Assembly (NCBI GenBank): GCA_002803225.1
Contig: NXFV01001508.1
Coordinates: 1-51,545 of the forward strand
Direction of reading: 5' to 3'
DNA: 51,545 bases
Source of the DNA: Gamarada debralockiae
Lineage: Eukaryota > Ascomycota > Leotiomycetes > Helotiales > Hyphodiscaceae
Shown here: positions 10,375 to 23,219 of the stretch, piece after piece
How positions within the stretch are numbered: position 1 is the first letter of the stretch
Layout: the number at the start of each line of letters is the position of its first letter
Translations under genes and position numbers: made by a program
Notes under the pieces: model-generated
Database searches by the model: none
Told to the model about the DNA's origin: nothing
What the model saw: the letters and a program-made list of their open reading frames with translations, nothing else

Positions 10375-13007
10375 TTATGCGTCTGCTTCACGGCGCTCAC
10401 GCTTCGACCGCTCATTCCAACGTCTCTTGCCGACTCGAGTCTCGAAATGCGGTGCTGTGACTGCGACGTCCTTGCCTGTACTCTCCATCGTTGAGCGGAC
10501 TTTGTTGCGGTAGGAATCCACTGCCAATTGTTAGCATTTCAGTCCGGACAGAGGGCATTAACGGGATGGCTAATCACAAGCTTTCTGCAAGAACACTGTC
10601 TTATCCGCAAACACCCTACTCTGATGCCAGGTCATGCGATATCCCAAATCATTAAGCTTAACCTCCTTACTCCGCTGACTCTTGCGCATCCTCGGCGTGG
10701 CAACCTCAGCCTCTCCCCCATCCGCAAGCGGAACTTGAACCATCGTCCGTCCCCGTCTCGACCGGCCTGTATCCTCATCATCATCGACATCGTCGTCTTC
10801 GAAGAATCGGCTTCCGTGTGCGGAAGGTGGAGGCGATTGCATTTGCATTGGGAACCAGGAGCGTGGGTAGACTGAGTTCGATTTGCGGAAGGAGTCTGGG
10901 ATTTCGTTGATGTCGACTGTGTCGAGGGTTACTCTGACACGGACTCTGCCGCCTTTTCCTGGGTCGTCGACGAGGATGAACTTGCGCTTTTTGGCTTCTG
11001 GAATGTCGCCGAAGAGAGAAGCGCGATCATCTTCTTCGGATTTTGAACGTGCGGCGATTGGATTGGAGCCATGGGACATTGGAGCGCGCGCGTCGTGCAT
11101 TGTGGGAGGCATTGATGCGCCACCTGCGGAGGGATTGGGTGGGTAGCTGCCAGAGTATCCTGGGAAGACATGGCTCTGGCGGACATCTTCAGGAGCACCG
11201 GACGGAGGACCGTTGGGAGCGGCATGGTGGTGATGATGTTGCTCGTCGATGTACTCTTCCTCACCTACGAATTGCAACATCAAATTAGCCCCCTCACTTT
11301 AACCGGTAAGCGAAGCAATGATAATACAAAGTGTGGAGGGAAGCAGTACAATAGTGCAAAGACATGAATATGTTGGGGTATGGGTGTGTAACGACGCCAG
11401 GGCAGCAGGAAGTAAAAGTGCAATGATGGTATTATACAGGAAGTGTGCTAAACCAGACAATGGTTCTCCCAAATCCTCCCGCTCAACAGGTATATTCGCA
11501 CGAAAGGTATCATAACACAATAATATCACATCACATCTGGTGAAACATACCGACATCGTCCCCTCCTTGAGTACTTCCATCAGGGTGGTTGTGGTGATGA
11601 TGGAGTTGTGGACCACCCATCCCACCAAGGTTAGGTTTGCCCATGTTTCCCGCACCGCCCGGACCCATGTTTCCAGATGGTGGCATCCCTGCAGGACCAC
11701 TGGGACCAGCCATGTGAGGGTTATGCCCAGCATTCTGGACTGCTTTACGATTGTTGATTTTGGCCATCCTCCGAACGCGTCTGCTCCTCAATCGCGGATC
11801 CTGGTTACTGTTTCTCCAACTGTCAACGGCTCTTTGGATCAAGCCTCTCTTGCCACGGAGACAGGGATTCAACTCGGCCAAAGCCCAACCAACGGTGTTG
11901 CATTCTGTTTCGTAAACTAAGCGATTTCCTCGGTACTGGTCCTTGCTGCAACAAGCTCTGGGATAAACGCAATTCTCAGTCTTGAACTCCGGGCTCAGGG
12001 TATCTACATTCACGGATTCTACGTCGCATCTGATGGTATATTCCATCTTAACGCGATCGCGCGAATACTCGAATGCAATCCATTGAACACCATTGTTGTC
12101 TTGTCGAACAACCAATGGCGTGGTGGCTGGAATTGGACCTGGCGCAGCATTTGGGTTGACACCACTACCACCGCCGCCTGGGACATTGTTTTGCTGCATT
12201 TGAGGTCCGTTCGTTGGGTGTTGAGGAGGACCAAGAGGAGCTGCTGGCCGAGTAATCTGTGGTACATGCGGTTCCATCTTTGTTCTCGGGCTATCAGTCA
12301 TTCCTTGCTGTGGGTGTTGATTTGGATGTTGCTGCATCTGGTGTTGAGCAGAAGGATGTGACATGAGGAGATTTGGTTGCGAAGTCATCGATTGATGATG
12401 CTGTGGCTGCTGTTGTGGATGTTGCGCATATGGGGAGGGACCAGCTTGAGGAGGCATAGGAGGAGGGTACTGTTGTGGCTGCTGCGCGTAATACATTTGT
12501 GGGTTTTGCTGTAATTGCGAAGCTGGTTGGCCGTACATCCTATGTTGGTCGTGTGCGGAAGGAGATGCTACAGAAGCCGGAGAATTCGACTGAGGCGTAT
12601 GATACGAGATCGGGGGATAGGGAGGTCGCGACATTTGTGCGGCTGCCATGATGTCGGGTGTTTCTGGAGCTTCGCGTCAGTGAGTTCCTGAACTTTCCTG
12701 GACGCAAAAACGCGTCAAAATTCGGCTGCTTACCTGCAGATGAGTATGTACCTGTTGCGCTTGGTGTGCTGTAAGGACTCGGATGAGTTGTGTAGTATGG
12801 AAGCTCCTGAGGATGTGGTCCGCTTGGCCCTGGGGCGCCTTGGGAGTATTGGGGGAGGCCGTGTGCAGGAGGGTATGGGTTGGAGTGTTGCGGCTGAGGG
12901 GGAGCTTGCTGTTGGTGATGTTGCTGATGGACGATGCTTGAGGGTCGAGGTTGTTGAAGGTGGTGAGGAGGAGGACCCTGTTGCGCGTGGTGGGGATGAT
13001 GCTGCAT
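10375..13007 (-). CDS. medA: Medusa/Acr1/Ren1-type developmental regulator
   Basis: Four exons, complement(join(10375..10520,10578..11264,11551..12663,12734..13007)), give 739 residues from the ATG used. Introns of 57, 286 and 70 bp are GT-AG and phase-consistent; the 57-bp one has a perfect GCTAAC branch point. The N-terminal third is His/Gln/Pro rich. The conserved block (about residues 284-396) reads FEYSRDRVKMEYTIRCDVES, then ECNTVGWALAELNPCLRGKR and DPRLRSRRVRRMAK. A second conserved part contains KFILVDDPGKGGRVRVRVTL and INEIPDSFRKSNSVYPRSWF. From memory this arrangement matches the MedA/Ren1/Acr1 family, nuclear regulators of conidiophore and phialide development. The C-terminus is very basic. 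The ATG at 13007 lies within a strong intron 3' end (GCTGAC...TTATGCAG), so the true start may be in an unplaced upstream exon. Family assignment is from recall and could not be checked. Confidence 0.68.
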
Positions 13008-13150
13008 AAGAAGGAAATGTCAGCGAGAACTCTCAACCCTGTGGTAAATGCAGAGGCAAAAATATAATAACCATTGGGAAAAGTAAAGTCGCGTCGCGAT
13101 GTTTATTTTGACACTTCAGATGTAAGAAAGAGTTTGGTCGATCCTTGACA

Positions 13151-13773
13151 ACGAGGGTGCCACTGCTGCAGACGCGGTACCTGGACTCAGATCCGCACTT
13201 TCTGACAGTAGCGCGCCAAATGGGGAAGAAACGACTGTTCGTTGGATTTGCGCGGGACTTTTGACAAGGAAGAGAATGAACGAGGGTGTACCTCTTGTTA
13301 AACGGATGCCTTGCTTCTATTACGGAATCTTCTTCAGACGATTGACAAGGCCAGAGGGGACAAGCGACAAGGTAATGTCCGAGATTTCGTGATTCCTCGC
13401 AAGGCCCCTCAGTTTTTAACTCAGTGGAGTGACGAGGGTCTTCAAAAAGCTTTTTGAGATGAAGGATGACGGGGGATTCGAAGGAACGCCGGAGAATAAG
13501 TTATAAAATTGGGACAGACGAGATTGATCGGAGCGAGGATAAACAAAAATGTACGAGGGATGAATTGATGTTGATGAGATGAATGTGACAGGGTAGGGGT
13601 TGAAGGTATGGATTAAGTAAAGAAGGTACGGGGTCTGGCCCTAGGTAGTTTGAAATGTCAGGGTAGGGCTTAAAGGGTATGATGATAAAATTGAAAGTGA
13701 CGCGGTGGGACGACAACGCATGTAAGAAACGTGACAAGGTTTATATGGCATTGCAGTGAAGTAAACGAGGGTG
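13151..13773 (+). promoter_or_regulatory. Recurrent ACGAGGG(T) motif upstream of the medA-like gene
   Basis: The 7-mer ACGAGGG occurs five times on the plus strand in about 620 bp: at 13151, 13280, 13432, 13553 and 13765. Four of these continue with T and three with TG. The stretch begins about 140 bp upstream of the medA-like start used here. By chance fewer than one copy would be expected. It could be a transcription-factor site cluster or an untranslated-leader element. No binding protein is identified. Confidence 0.3.
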
Positions 13774-16700
13774 CGAAGGTGCAGGGTAGTGATGCCCAAT
13801 GAGACTTGGTGAGATACCGGACTGGGGTGATTTAGGTAGGGATCAGCACGGCACTGGCCAGGATGACCTGTGGAGGGTGGGCAATTTCAAGCGTATGGAC
13901 GGGTGGTTTTAGAAAGATGACGCGGTGCCTAGCGCCGTGTGTCAAATTACTAGACGAAAAGGGAGGGGCACACCATGAAAAGTCCGTTGTTGCGGCGCTG
14001 TTTCTTGGCGCCGCCACCAACACTACTCCCTTCACCCACCATTCTACCGAAGATACCCAAGCCTTTCCTGATTAGACAATATTGTGCAAGGCTCCCCTTA
14101 GCTGAGTTTATGGCCCAAATAATGAGGAGCTTCCCCATTCTTTGTTCAACGCCTTGTATTTATTCAGGTGCCAAAAGTTCCCACATTTAATTATAAAACT
14201 ATGCAGTTAAACAAGCAACTAACTCGTAGGTGCATGTTCTTTTGCGTGACGTAACTCTGATGATGCACGAATGAGCAGTGGAGAAAGGCAACTCGTAAGA
14301 GTTTGTACAACGCCATCGTCCACTCTTCTTGCAGCCAAATGCAGGAAATAAAAAAACTAAAATCAGGTTCTTGCTTGGCTTGCTTGGGATCTTATCCGTT
14401 AAGCGAACTTTCTGCTAAACAAGAGTCCGTGCTGCCCCAAATTTGGCATCCTCGCGTGAGATTGGGCAGTGTTCTCTGACCCATGTCTCAATGCAAGCAG
14501 CCTGGTCGATTGTGAAACGAGCCTACGAATTTCCGCTCGACACAGCTTTCGAGTCCGTCCCGCTCGTGATCTTCTGGAAAGCATCGAAGCCACACCTCCG
14601 ACCCACCTCGGTCGCATCCCCTGCTCAAAACTAAAGCAGAGTGACTTGCGAATGTCTGGTGGAGGAAATTGAATAATGGCTGAACCAAAGGAAATTATTG
14701 CAGGTATTGCATGTGGCGCAGACCAGAGCACAAACACGACAATCAGAGCCGGCTGAATAGGTTACAGCCATCAAATTGAAAGTCGCACACTTACGTGATC
14801 TCCCGCAACGCCAACACCGGGTTCCTCTTTGTACCCTCCACTCTGTCGATGTGCCATCTCGGTAGATGGGAAGGAGGTCCTAGTTTGAAATCCCGTTAGC
14901 ATTTGAATCCAGCCACTAGGCAGCCACAGCAAAGCCGTTGAGATATTGAACCGTCTTTTTCGATGGTGGGCCACCGAGCAGGGAAAGATCATGCTTTGCC
15001 ATGCACCATCCGTGCGTCGAGCACATCGAATCGCAGGGAAGCCTCGAACAGCCGCAACTTACTTGGGGGGTTACAGTTTAAGGTACGATGGATATCGGAA
15101 CACCTGTCCTCTGCACTGATTTGATATGAGTCGAGTCCAATGCGATGTGAAGCGTCTGCCGTGCAATGCCGCAATCTATCTACGACGTATCTGCTGCGAG
15201 AATTCCGAGTTAGCACTTCTCCATAACAAGGCAAAATTAAATGCCACTGCAATGCGATCGTCGAAACGCATGAATGTGCATCGTGGTACAAAAATAGAAC
15301 ACAGATTCTCGAAGATTGTGAGCCCCCGAGACGATCATTCAACGGAAACACGGGGGCCAAAATTGAGGAGAATGATCTCAATGCAATCAACCAAAAGAAA
15401 CACGCCATGTTCTTTTCTTGGAAATTAGCCTGAAGTATTCATGACTGAACTTCCAATCAGGTCGAAGTCGCGAACGACTTCCGGATCCATGTATTCCGAG
15501 TATCAAAATACATCATGATGGATGCTTTCGCGATTTGTGTTCAACGATCGGCCATGTTGATTTGTCCTGACAGAAAGCGAGTACAGAAATGGACGGACCG
15601 ATACCCTGGCATCAGGGTGGGTCGCTCGCGTGCTTCAAGAAAGTAGTCCGCGTTTTCTCGTGAGCCGGCCGCAAACCAAGAGCTTGGAGCGCGAGAGCCA
15701 TGGTCCAGGAATTATCTTGGGGAACAAAAGAATTCGACTTGAAGTTCATAACGGGCTTACCTTCAAAAATTCCTTGTATCGAAGTAGACAATTGCGCCGA
15801 CGCGGATGCTGATTGTGCCCTTTTTTTTTGCGTCAGTTTCATGCTCAGAAACAATGGGTAGAAAGCACTGCAAGATAGAACCGACTAGTTCATCTGCGTG
15901 TAGGAAACTTGCATACAGGGTAGGCCAGCGAGGCTCTTTGCAGTTGCTCCTGCTGCAGACGTTGATAGATGACGCAAGAACAATCTCGACGAGGCTGAAA
16001 AGTGAAGGCTACCACGAATACCGTTGTCAGTGGAAGACAAGGTCGAGGAGGCGCTGGGCTGTGAGATATAATATACAGGCATGGATGGTTGGTAAACAAA
16101 CAGCAAGGGCTCAACGGCCCCAAAGTGTGCAGGCTTCGGCATATTAATTAAGGAGATGATGGGGTTTGTAACCCACTGCAGGGGAGAAAAGATGGTCATG
16201 CAGCAGGCCTCGACACCTCGCTTACAGTGCGAGGGTACGAGGGCTGCCGTAGAGTGGGGAGGAGACAAGGATGAAGAACGCCATCGCGCGAAAGGTCACA
16301 AATGAAATCTTAAACTGTGGATTCAAAGACCTAGCCCAGAACGTACCTTGAACGATGTAGCGCTGATCGCGTTTAGAATCTCGGTCGGGAGGGGCTGTTG
16401 AGTCGGGCCCTGTTGAACGGTCGGGTATCGAGATCTGTGCGAGTCTGAGGCGGGCGGTTTTCTGTCAAGTCTTCAGCAACAAGCTACCCATGCAAGCGGG
16501 ATATCTACCTCGCAGATGACGTTTATGAAGCTTGCGGAGGGTCTGTGAAATGGTTCTTGTACCACCGTATCTGATATGCTCTTCGACTCCTTTGTTTTCG
16601 TGCTGACAATTGGGACTTCTCGAAGTGGTTCGGGATGTATGCCTCCGTGAGTAACTGGGGATCGGAAGACACAGATGTACTATGCTGTGTATGTGATCGA

Positions 16701-19700
16701 GTAGGTATTGGGGCTCGAGATCGAAATGCGATTGGCCTGGCCAGTAGAAGTTCACCGAGCGCTTCTCAGAGATATCGGTTGACTTGTGCGCCCCCCAACA
16801 AATCTGCAGAGAAGTCTTTCTGCTTCTCGCGCCTTCGTGGATCCTTCTCGAAGGCCTTTTACCTAGTGTAATCGAGTTGGTCGAGTTTGGGACCCAGGCG
16901 GTTCTTGAGGTTGGACCTTGGGTAAAGAGTGTGTTCCTGGAATCTGCAATGGCTAGCTGCCGCTTGGCGCACGTCGACGGATATGTAGACAAGGATGGAG
17001 GTAGCAAGTGGGAGATATTTCGAGTTCTGTATCACAAAGGTCAGCATCGTGCATCCAAAGGTCAATCAAGTTCAGCTCGAGGGTTGCGAGACCAACAGCA
17101 GAAGCTTGTGAGTCTTAGTCGACTGATTGTCGTGGTTGGCGATAGGTTGCGATCACTCTTTGCGACCAGAAGATTATGTGAGCGCGTCTGTCATATCTTC
17201 TTTGACGATGTACACGTTGTTGAGTTGCAGTGTATAGTGCAGAAGAGATTTCGAGAGTGGAGGCGACCGTTCAGCACGAGATCGCTAAGAAAAGGGCACC
17301 AAGACGCGTTTTTTTTTCGAGTACCAAAGTCGGCGGGATAGATTCAGAAGGCCTCAACGAAACTCGGAAGGAAAATAGGAAATTATTGGGTCTGACCTTT
17401 TTTCTTTGATGATTTTTTAGTATCTTCTGTACGACACAGATAATTTGCAAATAATGTGGTGACCACGAGGTTGGAAGAGACTTGGCTTCAGTGTAGACCG
17501 GTTCCTTGATGCGCCCAAGCTTCTGCAGGTCGCGAGAATTCAGTGGATCGGAACGAATGAATTGACGTGTACGTGTCGTGGTAACTCCTTCGTGCGACAG
17601 TGAGTTTCGATGGGTAATGCGACGACAGTGTCACGTCAATTGAAGCAGAACATCGAAGATATCTCAACAATTTTCTCTAATGATGTCGTGAATAGCTTCA
17701 AGCTGTCAACAGGTAACTTCAACGGTCGCGTTCGCATGTGCTCCTCCTGTAAGTGCGGGAAGCAAGGATATGGGTTTTGCGCCCGTTGAAAATATCCTTG
17801 TGATGGATGCAGAAAGGAAGAAGTTGCCGAAAGCTTGATTGGGGAAGTGGGAAGGGACCTGGTCAGGGTTGAAGGAACGGTTTGAACATTGGTGGTGTGT
17901 CTGCGCTGGCTGGCATGCGAGTCGCAGCGGTCCTTGTTCTTTCTGCTCGAATCGAATGGGATCAGTTGCACTATTGTGCAGTAAGATTTTGTTGCAGGGA
18001 CAAGGGAGTGAGATGGGAGAGAAGTACGGTAAGGTAAGATTTTGGATAGCTGGGGCCGTTGAAGAAAAGGAGAAACCGTTCGAAGGTAGGGAGCAGGGTT
18101 GTAGCAGGGATTAAATAGAGTGTTGGAAAGGTTGCAAAATGGTCGACTATCAAAAACTATCAAAAGTCTCTGCCTCTCCTTTCTTCTGCAGCAATTCATT
18201 TCAACGGAGCTATTCCTATCCTGCTTCTTCCTATCTTCTGCTACAGTATGAGTCGTCAGATCCTCTTCAATTTTACATACATCCTCTCCAGTCCCGCCCA
18301 AATCCAGCCTATTCTCCACTCTCCTCCACCAATCCACTTCTAAGACACTCACGCGATATGCACTTCGCATCACTTCGCGATAAAGTATTATTAAACTGTC
18401 CAACGTCTTGTCTCGTCTCTTTCATCGGTCTGACATAAGTGCAAATGTAATAAGACGGCCTAGTTATTGCATTGTTGCCAATTGAAAGGCAGCTTATCAC
18501 CTTAGGCACTCCCGAAACAAATATCGGCTCCATCGATTTCTTTAGCTCTCCGAGTCCAACGACGCGCAATTGCATGAAAATAGTCCCGGAGATGACCTTC
18601 CCAATCAGGAAGCCGTCGATGATCATTGATCACGCCTAACGCCAAAGTCGAAAGCCTCATGAGAATCGTTTCACGGAACTCGAGTCCTGGTCTCCATTTC
18701 TAAGCTCGAGCCAAGTTTCTTGAGTGGGCTTTACGAAGTGGCGCCGAACTGATCTTGGGAGTTTGGAAATGTTCCATGCGAACTTCAATCCTCCGAGAAC
18801 CTCCCGTCCGAGGCTATCATCAATGTAGGGTTTGTACACTGCAACCGGCAAAGAGACATCCGAACCCGACACCTTTGGTTTGATGCAGAATTGGAGACTC
18901 AGACCCAAAGTTTATGGATGACTGCCGAAGTCAAATTAGAGACTTGTAAAGTGTATCAACCGCCAAAGTCCGTACTCGTACCGACAATATACCCGGACTT
19001 CTCTCGACTGGATCTATGAGATATCTCGGACGTTCATTTGGATCCGATGAGTTCTGGCTGTCACTTCCACCACCAACAAAGTGTCGTGCCGGCTGGAGAT
19101 GTACTTTTCGTGAAGCTCATCAAATATTCCTGGAAGCTCCTTTTTCAACACCACCCGAGTCACCTTGTCCGGCCAATCAACAACCCAGTCTGAACCATTT
19201 TACCCGGAATAAGAGGCATTCCCACTCGTAGGTTTTTGGCCCCGAAATTTGTTTCTCGTTGCGAGTCGACCATCATGCGATTCTTTTACAGTGATCGTGA
19301 GGCTTCATGAAGTGACGTTGAAAAGCATAGATCTTCAGACGTTTTAGTTTATTTTGACCCATGACCGGCAGATCGTGCTTGCCAGGCTGAGGAGTTCCGG
19401 CATCGTGAACCATTCGCAAGCCGCTTGCTCTCAGGCCTTGAGGGTTGAGAACAGCCATGGGCCATGCCTTGCTCTTCGGAGAATTTCTACCGCCTGTTAG
19501 GGAGCCTTCCCTCGAGGATTGACAGCGCGTCAAAATGACATGTCAGAGCGGTGTGGAGGAGGGTGGACATGGTGCCCGGTCGGGCGATCTGGAGCCTCAG
19601 AGACGCCCCTACCAGACAATTCGAGATACGGACATCATTTAGATACCTCGCTCTCATTTGCCAGAACTCGCGTCGCCACTTTACAAACCAGTCTTCTCTC

Positions 19701-22700
19701 AGCTGTTCTGTCCGAAGCCACCACATGCAGAGCTGCGGCACAACGTTTCCCGCACAATTTCCTCAAGGGAGCTCACCAATGGCGGCTCGGGGAATCTCTA
19801 GCCTCGCCCGACTCCTCACGATGAACGGCAAAAGTTTCTGGATTCCTTAGTGTGGCTTGTGCCATGCTTGTTGCAAGGTTTTCTGAACGGCGCAGTCAAG
19901 CAAGCAAGGAGGTGGACGCCATCATCCCTGATTTCCTTGCTGGCTGGTCTCACAAACAACCGTTGAACACCTCCCCTGTTGGCAGCGTTAACTCCTTGAA
20001 TCGCACGAAATAATGCTTGCTCACATGCAAACGTCAATATCAACCTCATTCTTAGTAAAGCTGCAGGAGACCTGTACCTTACAGCAAGGGCTTCCTGGAA
20101 AGAGATCACAACAGTTCACACCTGAGAACATGCGAAGAGATGAAGATCGAACCAGCCGCGGATGAATTGGACATGCCAAAACACCTCGGTACCTGGAACG
20201 GGAATCAGACGATTGAAAGGAGGATGTATCCATCCGCAGTCCGATTTCAGAGGAAGTTCGGGCTAGAAGTTCTTCAGCTCGTCGCTCGATCTGGAAATTT
20301 GGATATCAAACGGTAAATCCCGATGCAGATTGAAGAAGATCTTTGACTCCCGTCAGGCTGCTCATGACCCGAACAAAGTTCAAGAAATCCCTCAAACTGA
20401 AAAAGTCTGTAAGCGATCATCTACATTAGGTCCATCACCTCGAAATAGCCGTTTGGCAATGTTTTAGACTAGTCTTCGTCACACAAGAACTCACAGTCAA
20501 GATTTATTCATGGCACTACCGCTTATCAAGACCCTCACGATTTCACGAAACCTAGAGAAAAAATCACATCAACCAGCTGCCACTCGCTTCCCCGTCTCTA
20601 GTGCTTACATCTTTATTTGCGGAGAATGGTACGGAGGTACTTCAATGCTTTGGATGACTGATCAGCCTCTGTTTCCGACTCCATTCGTCTCAGAAACAAA
20701 ATTTGGAGTGTGTGCCCAAAGCGCACATCAAACGGTCACGCAGAACTTTTTCCTCCCCGAGTTTCGTCCCTCAACACATCCTCCAGATCGCCTCCGGCCC
20801 TCATGGTCCAAGCACCCTTCCCCTTCTCGAATTCCACTCCGGAATTCTTAATTAAAATATTTCATGACCTCGCTTATAGCTTTCGCGACGGGGCGCGACT
20901 TGTAGTGTTCATGCAAACCGCCTCACCTGCTGCATCCACATCTCCACCACCAATGCTGACCCCTCTCACCGCCTTGGTACCTCTGTGTTATTGCCCTCCA
21001 GATCGAATATGACTCTCTGCCAGATCTTCTCCACTAATCATCTCATTTCCATCAAAGTCACTCTGTTTGCGATGCCAACTCACCTAAAAAGCAAAACTAC
21101 TCTATTTCTTCATCACTCACCGCATCGTATCGTACCGTGGCCGAGACATCCGGTTTCTAACTTCCCAACTCACCCAAATCCTGTCCAAGACAAGACAAAA
21201 GCACGTTCGCAAACAAAATCAATCCTCCGAAGTCGAGCCACCGTCAGCCTTATTGGTCACCCCAGCTCTCACCCCCTTACCCCGGGCCGAAGTAAAAGCG
21301 GCGCTGCGAATTCACATGATCTTTCATCTGTGCCATTTTGCGGGCCTTTTCTTGGAGTTCCGCGCACCAATCATACATGACCGCAGCCTTATATCACCCC
21401 CGACATATACCCCCTTCACGAATGCGATCGGGAAGTGGGGAAGGGTCGCATGCAAATGCGCAGGTGAGTGGAACGGACCTTATCGTGAATGTGCCTCTGT
21501 CGTGCAGAAAGTTCAGCAAAACAGGACAGCTAATACACTCTCATCACAGCGTTGCAGCCGAACTGCCCTGCCGCTGAAGCCTCACGGAGAGGAGAAAGAG
21601 ACAACACGAGATGTGCATGAAAAGAGGCGTCATAGGACCTCAAGCCACAAAATATATTGCATACGAAATGATGTTCCCCTTTCTGGCCCTTTCCCCCATT
21701 GACATTCCACTAAAAGCAAAGTTTTCGTTATCTCCATCAGAAGGATCTCGGTGAACAGCGCGGGAAAAAGGCGCGCATTAACTGCACAATTTCCCTACTT
21801 CTCATTGGTCCCCCACTTACGAACTTCACGTTGGTGGGAAAGAAACTTTGGCCAGTTTATGCTCTGTAGAAACTTGATTATTTGTCAGCGAAAGCGTGAA
21901 GATTGAGAATATGCATCTCGAAATGAGGGATGTAGAAGAAAGTGTTTTGAGTTGGCGTGATAAGATCGATATTCGATATCAGATTTAATTTGATAGGGAT
22001 GTCGATGCAGGTGCCCGTTTTGTGCTCTGGGAAGTGAGCTGGGCAGGCAAGGCAGGCGACGGAACGGATAGTAAGTCAGGGGAATGGGATAGGGGTCAGG
22101 ATAGGGGTTAGGTTCAGGGGAGTTGTGGAGCGATGTTGGGGCCTGTTGGTGGTTCTTGTCACAGGGTTTGAGTACGAGGGGAGGACAGGCCTTGTGACGA
22201 GGCTGCGATCTTTTTGACAGCAATCAACTTGGTCGAAGAGTTTGAATGGTGAAACTTCAAGCGTTGAATCCTTTGGATGATTTTGATGGTGTAGAAAAGA
22301 TCCCTTCCACCAGCGTATCAGCCTGCGATCAACTGCTCCCTTCGCTCAGAAGTCGCTCATAAAACCTTGGGTCCTTGAAATCGTGGAATTGAAGGTTGAC
22401 AGGACCAACTGAATCGCGAGACCATTTTCATCCGCCGAAATAGATGAAGAGATTCCATTCTTCTTCCATCTTGTAAGGCATTCAAATCACCTCGAACTTC
22501 AACACACTTCTTGAAGGGAACGAATCCCCAAACGTTCCAGAGGATGAACTTACTGCCCCACTCAATCCGTTTGGGGGTAACACGTGACAAAGTCCAAACT
22601 TCGAACTCCAACGAGCCTCAACATTTTCATCGTCATATTGATCTTATCTCCAACGTCTTTCCCAACGGCTGAAGACTTCCACTTCTTCACCAACCTCTCA

Positions 22701-23219
22701 ATACGTGCAAGAAAGCAACGTCTTCAACCCCACTCTCAGCACGACAACTATCTCCAAAATCACGACATCGCCTAATCAGGCAATTCCGTCATCACATCAC
22801 CCACTCTCCAAGCTCATCTGCGACCTGACCCTTCGACTCGTCTTCCAGATGCACCAAAAAATTCAAATTCACGTAGCATCGGCCCCCCTCCAAAGCTCCA
22901 AGCTTCCAAATTTGAGGTTCGTGGTTGGCGGGCAAGGCCTGACAGCTCCGCTGGACGGCCATTACCCCTCGCTTGAGTTTTGCTACTCAAGCTCCAGGAT
23001 GGATCCAAGTAGATGGGGACGTGAAATTGAATTGAAGGAAACAGTGAAAGCTATGTCATGGTCGGAGTATTTATCTAGGTGATGCGGAAAATCTCTTCCT
23101 TTTTCCTTTTTCTCTGTTCAAGCTCAACGTCACAGCTGCCGTTGCAACTTCACTTGTCAATCGTTCGATCTTTCCCTTGCTGTTCAGGGCCCCTTCACCA
23201 CGAAGCTTCAACCTTCAGG
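13774..23219. other. About 9.4 kb without a recognisable gene (medA upstream region)
   Basis: I find no splice-consistent coding gene between the motif cluster and the MFS transporter. The longest frames (180-255 codons on the minus strand at 16465-17007 and 17636-18403) are Ser/Thr/Arg/Pro rich, consistent with pyrimidine-rich promoter or leader DNA read on the minus strand. A frame at 18657-18908 (minus) is somewhat protein-like but has no ATG and no partner exon. Developmental regulators of this type are known for long leaders, so much of this may be medA promoter or untranslated transcript. That last point is inference. Confidence 0.35.

Noticed and set aside
16465..18403. Minus-strand open frames of 180 and 255 codons upstream of the medA-like gene
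   Set aside because: The products are Ser/Thr/Arg/Pro rich without domains, plus-strand frames overlap them, and no splice partners exist. They look like pyrimidine-rich untranslated DNA.
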